From: Actinoplanes sp. M2I2
GTDB lineage: Bacteria; Actinomycetota; Actinomycetes; Mycobacteriales; Micromonosporaceae
Assembly: GCF_023544445.1 (NCBI RefSeq)
Contig: NZ_JALPVJ010000016.1
Span: 1 to 64,000, forward strand
Length of the DNA stretch: 64,000 bases
Reading direction: 5' to 3'
Shown: in pieces, positions 38,831 through 47,192 of the stretch
Position numbering within the stretch: the first letter of the stretch is position 1
How the letters are laid out: each line of letters begins with the position of its first letter
Notes under the pieces: generated by a model
Database searches by the model: none
What the model saw: only the letters and a program-made list of their open reading frames with translations
What the model was told of the DNA's origin: nothing
Position numbers and translations under genes: made by a program

Positions 38831-40743
38831 GCCTCCTCCCGTACGACCCGGACCGCGCCGCCGGGCACGGTGACCGCACCGGTGACCGCCTGGCCGGTGA
38901 TCAGCTCGTGGCCTTCGACCGGGTGGTCGATGTCCTTGGTTCCGTGGTTCACGACGAAGACGAAGTCGCCGCGACGCACGACCTCGGTGTCCGGCCGGGT
39001 CGCGGGCGCTCCGACCGCCCGCCGCAGGACACCGGCCAGGTCGAGCGCCGTGGAGACGTACCAGGCCTGCCCGGCGCCGAACCGGTTGCTGGTCACGGCC
39101 GGGCGCCCGTCCTCGTACGCCAGCTCGGTCCGGGCCGTGGTCAGGCGGAGCCGCTCCGTCCAAAGCGTGGCCCGGCCGCCGTCGGACAGGACCACCTCCT
39201 GGCCGGGCCGCAGCGGGGCGAACTCCTCGCTCACGACGCCGAGCAGCTCGCGGAACGCGCCCGGATAACCGCCGAGCCGGACGCGGTCGTCGGGATCGAC
39301 GACGCCGCTGTAGAAGGTGATGACCGCGCGCCCGCCGCCCTCGACGTAGTCGGCCACGGCGGCCGCCTCGCGGTCGGAGACCATGTGCAGACAGGGCACG
39401 AGCACCGCCCGGTACCGGCTCAGGTCGCTGCCCGGGGCGACGATGTCGGTGGTGAGCCCGAGCTCGCGCAGCGCGCCGTAGGCGGCGTGCACCTGGTCGA
39501 GGTAGCGCAGGTCCTGCGAGGGACGGGCCTCGGTGTCGGTGGCCCACCACGACTCCCAGCTGAAGACGAGCGCGACCTCGGCCTCGACCCTCGTGCCCTC
39601 GACCGGCGCGAGCTTGCGCAGGGTCGCGGACAGCTCGAGAACCTCCCGCCAGGCCGCGGTGTCCACGCCGGCGTGCGGCACGATCGCCGAGTGGAACTTC
39701 TCGGCGCCCTGGGCCGAGGCCCGCCACTGGAAGAAGCAGATCGCGTCGGCCCCGCGGGCCACGTGGATCAGCGCGTCGCGCAGCAGCTCGCCGGGCTCGC
39801 GGGCCAGGTTGTACGGCTGCCAGTTGACCGCGCCGGCGGCGGTCTCCATGAGCATCCACGGCCGGCCGCCGGCGAGCCCCCGGGTCAGGTCGGCCGCGAA
39901 CGACAGCTCGGCGGCCGGGTCGGCGAGCCGGTGGTCGCGGTAGTGGTCGTTGGCGATCACGTCGAGGTCGGCGGCCCAGGACCAGTAGTTCTGGTTGCGG
40001 ATGTGGGCCGTGACCATGAGGTTGGTCGTGATCTTCCGGGTGGAGTGGCGCCGGATCACCTCGGCCTCGGCCCGGTAGTGGTCGAGCAGCGCGTCCGAGG
40101 AGAAGCGCTGGAAGTCGACGAGCTGCGCCGGGTTGCGTGCCGACAACGCCAGCCGCGGGGGCTGGACCTCGTCGAAGGCGGCGTAGCGCTGGCTCCAGAA
40201 GGCGGTGCCCCAGGCCTTGTTGAGCGCCTCGACGTCGCCGTACCGCTGCTCGAGCCACCCGCGGAAGGCAGCCGCGCTGCCGTCGCAGTAACAGAGCGCG
40301 TTGTGACAGCCCAGCTCGTTGGAGACGTGCCAGAGGTCGAGCGCCGGGTGGTCGCCGTAGCGGCGGGCGACCTGCTCGACCAGGCGCAGGGCGTGCTCGC
40401 GGAACACCGGCGAGCTGGGACACCAGGCCTGGCGGCCCCCGGGAAAGCGGGTGGTGCCGTCGGCGGCCACGGGCAGCACCTCGGGGTGGCGGCGGGTCAG
40501 CCACGGCGGCGCGGAGGCCGTGCCGGTGCCGAGATTGAGCTTGATGCCGGCCCCGTGCAGCAGATCGACGATGTGGTCGAGCGCGGTGAAGTCGTACTCC
40601 CCCGGCCGGGCCTCGAGCTCGGCCCACCCGAACACGTTGATCGCCACCAGGTCGACGCCGGCCCGGCGCATCAGCGCCATGTCCTCGGCCCAGACTTCCG
40701 GCGACCACTGCTCGTAGTTGTAATCGCACCCCAGTCGCAGCAT
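38827..40743 (-). CDS. GH42 beta-galactosidase
   Basis: This 638-residue enzyme starts at ATG 40741-40743 after GAAAGGG. The family opening Leu-Gly-Cys-Asp-Tyr-Asn-Tyr-Glu-Gln-Trp is clear. The acid/base is in His-Val-Ser-Asn-Glu-Leu-Gly near 148 and the nucleophile in Met-Leu-Met-Glu-Thr-Ala-Ala-Gly near 306. Cysteines in Trp-Cys-Pro and Cys-His-Asn-Ala-Leu-Cys-Tyr-Cys correspond to part of the zinc cluster of GH42 enzymes, although one ligand appears replaced. The trimerisation (glutaminase-like) domain follows from about 390. It has no signal, so it acts on imported beta-galactosides. It is first in the galactoside operon. Confidence 0.93.
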   Translation of the reverse strand: MLRLGCDYNYEQWSPEVWAEDMALMRRAGVDLVAINVFGWAELEARPGEYDFTALDHIVDLLHGAGIKLNLGTGTASAPPWLTRRHPEVLPVAADGTTRFPGGRQAWCPSSPVFREHALRLVEQVARRYGDHPALDLWHVSNELGCHNALCYCDGSAAAFRGWLEQRYGDVEALNKAWGTAFWSQRYAAFDEVQPPRLALSARNPAQLVDFQRFSSDALLDHYRAEAEVIRRHSTRKITTNLMVTAHIRNQNYWSWAADLDVIANDHYRDHRLADPAAELSFAADLTRGLAGGRPWMLMETAAGAVNWQPYNLAREPGELLRDALIHVARGADAICFFQWRASAQGAEKFHSAIVPHAGVDTAAWREVLELSATLRKLAPVEGTRVEAEVALVFSWESWWATDTEARPSQDLRYLDQVHAAYGALRELGLTTDIVAPGSDLSRYRAVLVPCLHMVSDREAAAVADYVEGGGRAVITFYSGVVDPDDRVRLGGYPGAFRELLGVVSEEFAPLRPGQEVVLSDGGRATLWTERLRLTTARTELAYEDGRPAVTSNRFGAGQAWYVSTALDLAGVLRRAVGAPATRPDTEVVRRGDFVFVVNHGTKDIDHPVEGHELITGQAVTGAVTVPGGAVRVVREEA

Positions 40744-40759
40744 TCGCGCCCTTTCACCG

Positions 40760-40777
40760 TGTGTGCACGTGCACACA
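40760..40777. promoter_or_regulatory. LacI-type operator 1 of the galactoside operon
   Basis: TGTGTGCACGTGCACACA is a perfect 18-bp palindrome 17 bases upstream of the GH42 ATG. It shares TGTGTG...CACACA with a second site 47 bases away. Confidence 0.8.
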
Positions 40778-40806
40778 TTTCGCCGCGATCAATCGCCGAT
40801 GTCGAT

Positions 40807-40824
40807 TGTGTGAACGGGCACACA
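40807..40824. promoter_or_regulatory. LacI-type operator 2 of the galactoside operon
   Basis: TGTGTGAACGGGCACACA is a near-palindrome with the same outer arms as operator 1. The 47-bp centre spacing would allow a repression loop between the divergent lacI-type gene and GH42. Confidence 0.75.
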
Positions 40825-40921
40825 GTAGGGTCGGCCGCGCGGCGCGGTCAATAGCGACTTCCCGGCGGCACGGTGAACCGGCTGACTGTCACGGTCCCCG
40901 ACGGCCGTTACAGTGTTGGCC

Positions 40922-41941
40922 GTGACCGGGCCCAGGAAAGCGCGCCGCGCCACCGTGCATGACGTGGCCGCGGCGGCCGGCGTGTCCCGGGGGACGGTCA
41001 ACCGGGTGCTCAACGGCGGTTATGTGTCGGCCGACGCCCGGGCGGCCATCGAGACGGCCATCGCCCGGGTCGGCTACGTGCCCAACCGCGCGGCCAGCAA
41101 CCTGGCCCGGCGGCGCTCGCAAGCCGTCGGCTTCCTCGCCCTCGAGCCGCACTCGCTGCTGCTCGAGGACCCCAACATCGGCGCGATCATGCTGGGCGCC
41201 AACGCGGCGCTGTCGCTGGCCGACCACCAGATGGTCAGCCTGGTCATCGACTCCGACCGGGACATGCAGCGGGTCGGGCGCTACCTCAGCGGCGGGTTCG
41301 TCGACGGGGCGATCATCGTGTCGGCGCGGTCGCACGACCCGATCATCCGGCTCATCGCCGAGATCGGGCTGCCGGCGACGTTCGTCGGGCACCCGCCCGA
41401 CCTCGCGCGGACCATCCCGTACGTCGGCATCGACAACGTCGGGTCGGCCCGGGCTGTCACCCGCCGGCTGATGGCGACCGGGCGCACGCGGATCGGGATG
41501 ATCGCGGCGGCGCTCGACCGGGACTCCGGCGCCGACCGGCTCGCCGGGTTCCAGCAGGCGCTGGGCGACCGGTTCGATCCCGGCCTGGTCGCCGACGTGC
41601 CGCTGTACGACTACGCGTACGGCGTGAAGGGCATGCGGGCGCTGCTCGACCGGGAACCGGCGATCGACGGGGTGTTCGCCGCCTCCGACGCGATCGCGGC
41701 CGGCGCCCTCGAGACGCTGCGCGAGGTCGGCCGGCGGGTGCCCGAGGACGTGGGGCTGGTCGGCTTCGACGACAGCTCGTGGGCGCTGCGCACCCAGCCG
41801 CAGCTCTCCACCGTGCACCAGCCGGCCCGGGAACTGGGCCACAACGCCGCCGAGCTGGTGCTGCGCCAGATCGCCGGCGTCGAACCGGTCGAGTCCAGCG
41901 TCGTGCTCGACTCCCCCGTCGTCTGGCGGCACTCCGCCTGA
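40922..41941 (+). CDS. LacI-family regulator of the galactoside operon
   Basis: This 339-residue repressor starts at GTG 40922. Residues about 10-60 carry the LacI helix-turn-helix (Thr-Val-His-Asp-Val-Ala-Ala-Ala-Ala-Gly-Val-Ser and Gly-Thr-Val-Asn-Arg-Val-Leu-Asn). The effector domain has Val-Gly-Phe-Leu-Ala-Leu, Gly-Phe-Val-Asp-Gly-Ala-Ile-Ile and Val-Gly-Phe-Asp-Asp-Ser. The usual recognition Ser-x-x-Thr-Val-Ser is Arg-Gly-Thr-Val-Asn here, in keeping with an unusual GTGTG-type operator. It is divergent from GH42 with two palindromes in the gap. Confidence 0.92.
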   Translation: MTGPRKARRATVHDVAAAAGVSRGTVNRVLNGGYVSADARAAIETAIARVGYVPNRAASNLARRRSQAVGFLALEPHSLLLEDPNIGAIMLGANAALSLADHQMVSLVIDSDRDMQRVGRYLSGGFVDGAIIVSARSHDPIIRLIAEIGLPATFVGHPPDLARTIPYVGIDNVGSARAVTRRLMATGRTRIGMIAAALDRDSGADRLAGFQQALGDRFDPGLVADVPLYDYAYGVKGMRALLDREPAIDGVFAASDAIAAGALETLREVGRRVPEDVGLVGFDDSSWALRTQPQLSTVHQPARELGHNAAELVLRQIAGVEPVESSVVLDSPVVWRHSA

Positions 41942-41980
41942 CCGCCGCGGCCGGCGTCAGCCGGACCGTCGCGTCCGGCG

Positions 41981-42736
41981 TCAGTCCGCCTGACGGTCGG
42001 CGTACTCCCAGATCGCCCGGTCGGTCTCGTCGTCGTCGAGCATCTCGCGCAGCTCGTCGGACTGGCCGCGCTCCACGAGCAGCCATAGCCTCATCGACTC
42101 GGAGACGGTGCCGAGCTCGGTCGAGCCGCCCGCGGCGGCCCGCCACAGCAGATCGCGGTCGAGCCACAGGGCCAGGTCGGGCAGCCGCTCGTACACCCGG
42201 CGGGCCACGGCCGGCGCCTCGGCCTCGTCGGTGATCACCCACTCGTCCTCCGACCAGTCGGCCGGGGTGACCGACTGCGTCCAGTTCACGTGGGACATGT
42301 CCGGCCGCTTCTCCGGCGGCAGGCCGAGCGACCGTTTCTCCCACTCCCAGTACGGCGCGAGCAGGAACCCCACGTGAACCGCGAACCGGGTCTCTCCGGT
42401 GGTCACGGGCGGCAACGGCTGGAGGTCGACGATCAGCGCGTCGCCGGCCGCGTTGTGGCGCCGGAACACGTACCGGTCCGGCTCGAAGCCGTCCGCGGCC
42501 AGCAGCCGGCCGAGCGCGCGGGCCAGGGCCGCCACGGCGGTCGGCCGCGCTCGCCGGGCGGCCGGACGCCGGGGCCAGCGCTTGCCGAGCAGCAGATAGG
42601 TGGCGTAGGCGGTCGCGACGAACGCGACGACCAGCCCCGGCCAGCCGTTGTGGACCACCAGGGGCGGTCCGGCGGCGACCAGGGCCAGCGCGAGCGCCAT
42701 CCGGTGCGCGCTCAGCCGACGGGGACCCTGGGACAC
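41981..42736 (-). CDS. Hypothetical membrane-anchored protein, DUF4304-like soluble domain
   Basis: This 251-residue protein starts at GTG 42734-42736. Two hydrophobic segments lie at residues about 10-50, then an Arg-rich stretch, then a soluble domain from about 70. The order Leu-Ala-Ala-Asp-Gly-Phe-Glu-Pro, Phe-Arg-Arg-His, Phe-Ala-Val-His-Val-Gly-Phe and a Trp-rich acidic C-half resembles DUF4304-type proteins, of unknown function. It lies 25 bases downstream of the trpB gene in the same direction, and convergent with the LacI gene. Confidence 0.5.
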   Translation of the reverse strand: MSQGPRRLSAHRMALALALVAAGPPLVVHNGWPGLVVAFVATAYATYLLLGKRWPRRPAARRARPTAVAALARALGRLLAADGFEPDRYVFRRHNAAGDALIVDLQPLPPVTTGETRFAVHVGFLLAPYWEWEKRSLGLPPEKRPDMSHVNWTQSVTPADWSEDEWVITDEAEAPAVARRVYERLPDLALWLDRDLLWRAAAGGSTELGTVSESMRLWLLVERGQSDELREMLDDDETDRAIWEYADRQAD

Positions 42737-42761
42737 CGATCGACTGTATCCGCGCCCGCTC

Positions 42762-44129
42762 CTAGGCCGGCACGGCGGGGAGCCGGGTCAGGGCGGCCTC
42801 GACCGCCTCGCCGGACAGCGCGTGGTCGGTCATCTCCCCCGACAGGAACTTCCCGTACGCGGGCAGGTCGAGGTGGCCGTGCCCGCACAGCGCGGTGAGG
42901 ATGACCTTGGGCTCGCCGGTCTCCTTGCAGCGAAGCGCCTCCTCGACACAGGCCGCGAGCGCGTGGGTCGGCTCGGGCGCCGGGATGATGCCCTCCGTGC
43001 GCGCGAACGTCACGCCGGCCTCGAAGCACTCCCGCTGGCTCTTGGCGACCGCCTCGATCAGGCCCAGCTCGTAGACGTGCGAGATCAGCGGGGCCATGCC
43101 GTGGTAGCGCAGCCCGCCCGCGTGGATCGGGTCGGGGATGAAGTCGTGGCCCAGCGTGTGCATCTTCATCAGCGGCGTCATCCCGGCGGTGTCGCCGAAG
43201 TCGTAGGCGTACACGCCCTTGGTCAGCGACGGGCAGGAGGCCGGCTCGACCGCGCGGATCACCGGCGCCATCCGGCCGGCCAGCTTCTCGCGCAGGAACG
43301 GGAAGGCGAGCCCGGCGAAGTTGGAGCCACCGCCCGTGCAGCCGACGATCACGTCGGGGACGGCGCCCACCTTGGCCAGCTGGAGCAAGGCCTCCTCGCC
43401 GATGACGGTCTGGTGCAGCAGCACGTGGTTGAGCACGCTGCCCAGCGCGTAGTTGGTGTCCGGGTGCTGCGCGGCGACCTCGACGGCCTCGCTGATCGCG
43501 ATGCCCAGCGAGCCGGGCGAGTCCGGGTCGGCGGCCAGCACCGCGCGGCCGGCCGCGGTCAGCTCGGACGGCGACGGGTGGATCGTCCCGCCGAACGTCT
43601 CGATCATGAGTTTGCGGTACGGCTTCTGGTCGTACGAGGCCCGGACCTGCCAGATCTCACACTCGAGGCCGAACTGAGCCGCGGCGAAGGACAACGCGGT
43701 GCCCCACTGCCCGGCGCCGGTCTCGGTGGTGAGCCGCCGAATGCCGGCCGACGCGTTGTAGTACGCCTGCGGCACCGCCGTGTTGGGCTTGTGCGAACCG
43801 GCCGGCGAGACCCCCTCGTACTTGTAATAGATCTTCGCCGGCGTGCCGAGCGCCTTCTCGAGCCGGTGCGCGCGGTAGAGCGGCGACGGACGCCAGAGCC
43901 GGTAGACCTCGAGCACCTCCGGCGGGATGGTCACGTGGCGCTCGGTCGTCACCTCCTGCTCGATGATCGCCATCGGGAACAGCGGCGCCAGATCGTCCGG
44001 CCCGACCGGCTGCATCGTGCCCGGATGGAGAACGGGCGGCGGCGGGCTCGGCAGGTCCGGCACGATGTTGTACCAGCTGGTCGGCATCTCCGATTCGGAC
44101 AACAGAATCTTGGTGACGTCGTCGCTCAT
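42762..44129 (-). CDS. trpB: TrpB2-type tryptophan synthase beta chain (PLP enzyme)
   Basis: This 455-residue enzyme starts at ATG 44127-44129; the 21 residues upstream in frame lack support. It has the longer N-terminus of the TrpB2 class (Pro-Thr-Ser-Trp-Tyr-Asn-Ile-Val-Pro-Asp). The PLP lysine is in Gly-Ser-His-Lys-Pro-Asn-Thr-Ala near 114, with Gly-Ala-Gly-Gln-Trp-Gly-Thr and the phosphate-binding Gly-Cys-Thr-Gly-Gly-Gly-Ser-Asn. There is no trpA or other trp gene nearby, as is usual for TrpB2, which makes Trp from indole and serine or O-phosphoserine. It may salvage indole. Confidence 0.93.
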   Translation of the reverse strand: MSDDVTKILLSESEMPTSWYNIVPDLPSPPPPVLHPGTMQPVGPDDLAPLFPMAIIEQEVTTERHVTIPPEVLEVYRLWRPSPLYRAHRLEKALGTPAKIYYKYEGVSPAGSHKPNTAVPQAYYNASAGIRRLTTETGAGQWGTALSFAAAQFGLECEIWQVRASYDQKPYRKLMIETFGGTIHPSPSELTAAGRAVLAADPDSPGSLGIAISEAVEVAAQHPDTNYALGSVLNHVLLHQTVIGEEALLQLAKVGAVPDVIVGCTGGGSNFAGLAFPFLREKLAGRMAPVIRAVEPASCPSLTKGVYAYDFGDTAGMTPLMKMHTLGHDFIPDPIHAGGLRYHGMAPLISHVYELGLIEAVAKSQRECFEAGVTFARTEGIIPAPEPTHALAACVEEALRCKETGEPKVILTALCGHGHLDLPAYGKFLSGEMTDHALSGEAVEAALTRLPAVPA

Positions 44130-44326
44130 GCCCCGATCATGCCCGTGCCGTGACCAATGGGGAGGATTCCTCCCCCCTCGACCCACCGGCATCGCACGGC
44201 TGGGTGACCCAAAGAGGCGATGCCATGGCCGGCTCCGGCCACGGACTTCGTCGGAGCCACCGTCTGCGGCAACAGCGTGCGCGCCGCGTACCGTGAGCGG
44301 TGACGCTGGTGCAGGAGGTATCCACC

Positions 44327-45544
44327 GTGCAGGGACATGACGGGCTGCCGACGCTGAGCACCGGCGAGCAGATCAAGCTGCTCCGCCAGCGGGCCGGGAT
44401 GACCCGGGCGGTGCTGGCCGAGCTGCTCGGCAAGTCGACTGACTGGGTCAAGAGCGTCGAGACGGGCCGCATCCTGGCGCCCAGGCTGAACACGCTCGGG
44501 CAGATCGCCCGGGCACTCCAGGTACCGGTACAGGCGCTGATCACCACCGGCGAGCAGGTGGTGCTGTCCAACGGCACCGCGCACGCCGCCCTGCCCGCGG
44601 TCCGCGACGCCCTCAACCGGTGGGCGCTGTCCACCAACGAGCCGGCCCCACCGCTCGAGCACATCGGGGCCCGCCTCGCGGTGGCATGGCGGGCCCGGCA
44701 CGCCTCCCCGGACCACCGCACCGTCCTCGGCGCGCTGCTGCCGGACCTGATCCGCGATGCTCAGCGGGCCGCCCGCGTCCACTCCGGCGCCGACCGCAAC
44801 CGCGCCCAGGCCCTGCTGGCCGACGTGCTGGGCCTGGCCCAGATATTCCTGGCGTACCAGCCCGCCGGAGACATGCTGTGGCGGGTGGCCGACCGGGCCA
44901 TGCTGGCGGCGCAGGAGTCCGGCGACCCGCTCGCCCTGGCCTAGGCGAGCTGGTTCGCGATCGAGGCGCACCGCGACGCCGGTGACTGGGACACCGCCCA
45001 GAGCCTCAACCACGACGTCCTCGACACGATCGGCCCGCACCTGCCGGACGCCGACGCGGACCTGCTGGCCATGTACGGGGCGCTGCACGCCGCCGCGGCG
45101 TTCACCGCGGCCCGGGCCGGCCGCGCCGGCACCGCCTGGCGGTTCTGGGCCGAGGCCGACCGGGTCGTGCGGGCGCTTCCCGACGCCTACTACCAGCGCG
45201 CCACCAGCTTTTCCAAGCCGGTGATGATCGCCCACGCGGTCACCCTGGAAGTCGAGCTGCAGAAAGGCGGGCAGGCCGTCCGGATGGCCACCACCGCCCA
45301 GGCCGGCGCCATCCCGTCGCGGCCCCGGCGCGCACGGCACCTGATCGAGGTCGCCCGCGGGCACCACCTCAACCGGGAACACGAGGCGACCCTGGGCACC
45401 CTCAACCTGGCCTACGCCAGCGCACCGGAGACGATCCGGTTCAACCGCTACGCCCGCCAGATGGCCACCGACCTGCTCGCCGGCCCTCCGGCGCTGCGCC
45501 GGCAGGCGAGCGAACTGGCCATCAAGGTCGGCCTGACCGGGTGA
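44327..45544 (+). pseudogene. XRE-family regulator interrupted by an in-frame TAG
   Basis: GTG 44327 follows AGGAGG by eight bases. An XRE helix-turn-helix occupies residues about 8-65 (Leu-Leu-Arg-Gln-Arg-Ala-Gly-Met-Thr-Arg and Gly-Lys-Ser-Thr-Asp-Trp-Val-Lys-Ser-Val-Glu). The frame stops at TAG 44942-44944 but carries on in the same frame without other stops to TGA at 45542-45544, giving a continuous helical-repeat (TPR-like) region starting Ala-Ser-Trp-Phe-Ala-Ile-Glu-Ala-His-Arg. The whole would be 405 residues, the usual size of streptomycete-type XRE/TPR regulators. I read the TAG as a nonsense mutation or sequencing error; the N-terminal 206-residue product may still bind DNA. Confidence 0.75.
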
Positions 45545-45627
45545 CTGAGACGTTGTAGGCCTACAGCTGCTGGCCCGCGCCGGCGGACTGCGCACCTGGC
45601 GGCAAGTCAGCCGACAGGGTGACCGCC

Positions 45628-45760
45628 ATGACCGACGCGCACGGCCCGACGCCCCTCAGCCGCGAGCAGCTGGAGGAGCTCCACAACGCAGCCCTGGCCG
45701 CCCTGCGCGCCGCGGTCGGTGACCAGCCGTCGCGCACCAGCCACCGCACAGCTACGTCAA
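45628..45760 (+). pseudogene. Possible truncated small gene start
   Basis: After CAGGGTGA, an ATG at 45628 opens with a plausible charged helix (Ser-Arg-Glu-Gln-Leu-Glu-Glu-Leu-His-Asn-Ala-Ala-Leu-Ala-Ala-Leu). The reading then becomes Pro/Arg/His-rich where it runs into the convergent gene ending at 45752. It may be the front of a small gene cut off at its 3' end. Support is weak. Confidence 0.2.
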
Positions 45761-46183
45761 CCGGGCCAGGGCCTCGGCAACCTCGTCCACCGCCGCATCG
45801 AAGTCCGCACGCATCTCGTCGTCGGCGATGCAGTGCGCCAAGGCCGCCCGGGCATGCGGGTCCACGACCGTCAGCAGCGGCAACCGGCCGCGACGCAGAC
45901 GCGAGGCCGCGACGCCGAGGTCCTCGCCCCACTCGTAGCGCAGCCCCCGGAGGTCGACCACCAGACCGTAGACGGTGCCCGGATCGTCGATGTCGAGGAA
46001 CTCGTTGATCTTCCACTTGATGAACGCCGCGTCACCGGAACCGGACGACCCGGGCCGGTAGTCGCCCGAGAACGAGATGACACCGCCGAAGTAGCCGCGC
46101 TTGCGGGCACGGAACACCGAGCAGGTGTAGGTGATGTCGCTGATCCGGTCCAGATCGACCGGGATGAACTCCCGTGTGGCCAT
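45752..46183 (-). CDS. Hypothetical protein (143 aa)
   Basis: The ATG at 46181-46183 follows GCAGGGAGA. The product is a small soluble alpha/beta protein with alternating strands such as Gly-Leu-Val-Val-Asp-Leu-Arg-Gly-Leu and Leu-Leu-Thr-Val-Val-Asp-Pro, and a C-terminal helix. I do not recognise the family; the general look is of an effector-type or SpoIIAA-like sensor domain. It lies 70 bases after the four-helix membrane gene on the same strand, so they may be co-transcribed. Confidence 0.6.
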   Translation of the reverse strand: MATREFIPVDLDRISDITYTCSVFRARKRGYFGGVISFSGDYRPGSSGSGDAAFIKWKINEFLDIDDPGTVYGLVVDLRGLRYEWGEDLGVAASRLRRGRLPLLTVVDPHARAALAHCIADDEMRADFDAAVDEVAEALARLT

Positions 46184-46253
46184 GTCTCCCTGCTGTTCTG
46201 GCGGTTCGGCGAATCGGCTCGACGGGGCGGTGGCGCTGTCCACGCGGCGACGA

Positions 46254-46844
46254 TCAAGCAAGGACTGCGGCGACGATGGCGGCCGGGATAAAGGGTGCCA
46301 GGCCGAGGAGGTGTCTCGTGCGCTGCTCCGCGTCGCGGATGTCGGCGACCAGCAGGAAAATCATCGCGACGAAGAAGGCGCCCAAGCCCCAGGACATGCC
46401 ATCTTCGAGGGGTACGGCTTCCGGTCGGACCTCTACCTGTGGCGGGCCGCTGCCCCGGCCCGAGTGGCCGCCGGGCGCCGGCATCCACAGGATCGACACC
46501 GCGAGGATCGCGCAGAGGACGCCGTAGCCGGTGATCCACCAGGCTGGGTGGCCCTGCACCACCGTGTCTTCGTCCCAGAAGAGCTTGAACAACTGCCAGC
46601 AGACCCCCGGGACCAGGACCATCAGGACCCCCGCGACGGCCATGACGCTGCTGTTGCATCCGCTCACCGCGCAGATGACGTCGACCGTCGCATCGCGGAT
46701 CGCCTGGGCGTTCCTGGCCGGGCCGGCGTGCAGAAAGATAGCCATGCCCAGGGCAACGAGGGTGATCACCACCAGTGGGGCGAACGCCCAGCCGCTCTTC
46801 GTATCGTGGGGTCGCTCGGACGGGTCTTCGGTTTGCTTGGACAT
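46254..46844 (-). CDS. Hypothetical four-helix membrane protein
   Basis: This 196-residue protein starts at ATG 46842-46844. After a hydrophilic N-terminus there are four hydrophobic segments near 20-40, 65-90, 100-120 and 145-165, with a fifth weak one at the end. Two cysteines (Cys-Ala-Val-Ser-Gly-Cys) lie between helices 1 and 2 and could form an extracytoplasmic disulphide. No family is recognised. Confidence 0.6.
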   Translation of the reverse strand: MSKQTEDPSERPHDTKSGWAFAPLVVITLVALGMAIFLHAGPARNAQAIRDATVDVICAVSGCNSSVMAVAGVLMVLVPGVCWQLFKLFWDEDTVVQGHPAWWITGYGVLCAILAVSILWMPAPGGHSGRGSGPPQVEVRPEAVPLEDGMSWGLGAFFVAMIFLLVADIRDAEQRTRHLLGLAPFIPAAIVAAVLA

Positions 46845-47192
46845 CGATCGAGAAGCCTACCGACTCAGATCAACTACTTGATCAGTCGCCGTAGCTGAGC
46901 CCCGGCCGCAAGCTCACCGCCATGCCCGGCGACGGCTACGGCCGCGGGCGATTGACCCGGCCACCGAACGGACTCCGGCCGACGCCGGCGCTCGCATGTT
47001 CGCCTATCCGGCGATCAGATCGACAAGAAGGTGTGTGCAGAACCCGCCCGGGATGATGTCACCCCGGGCGGGTCCTCAGCCGTCTCGGTGGGCGGCGACA
47101 GCAGTGCGGTCGACGGCCTGGTGAGCCGGCCCAGTCTTCGGACAGGTACGCCGATCAGCGGGCAGGTCGTGCGGCCTGCTCCGCCTGAGGTC
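46845..47192. other. Intergenic region without a gene
   Basis: This 348-bp stretch holds no convincing ORF. It contains one hairpin (47042-47073). The remainder shows nothing recognisable. Confidence 0.5.
47042..47073. terminator. Hairpin downstream of the esterase/phytase-like gene
   Basis: Arms 47042-47052 (acccgcccggg) and 47063-47073 pair perfectly around a 10-base loop. It lies about 120 bases past the stop of the leftward gene at 47193. No T-tract follows. Confidence 0.5.

Noticed and set aside
37904..40729. 941-codon frame running through the GH42 gene into the MalF-type permease
   Set aside because: Arg/Ala/Pro-rich reading over the real GH42 gene; the permease begins at 38830 with an ATGA overlap.
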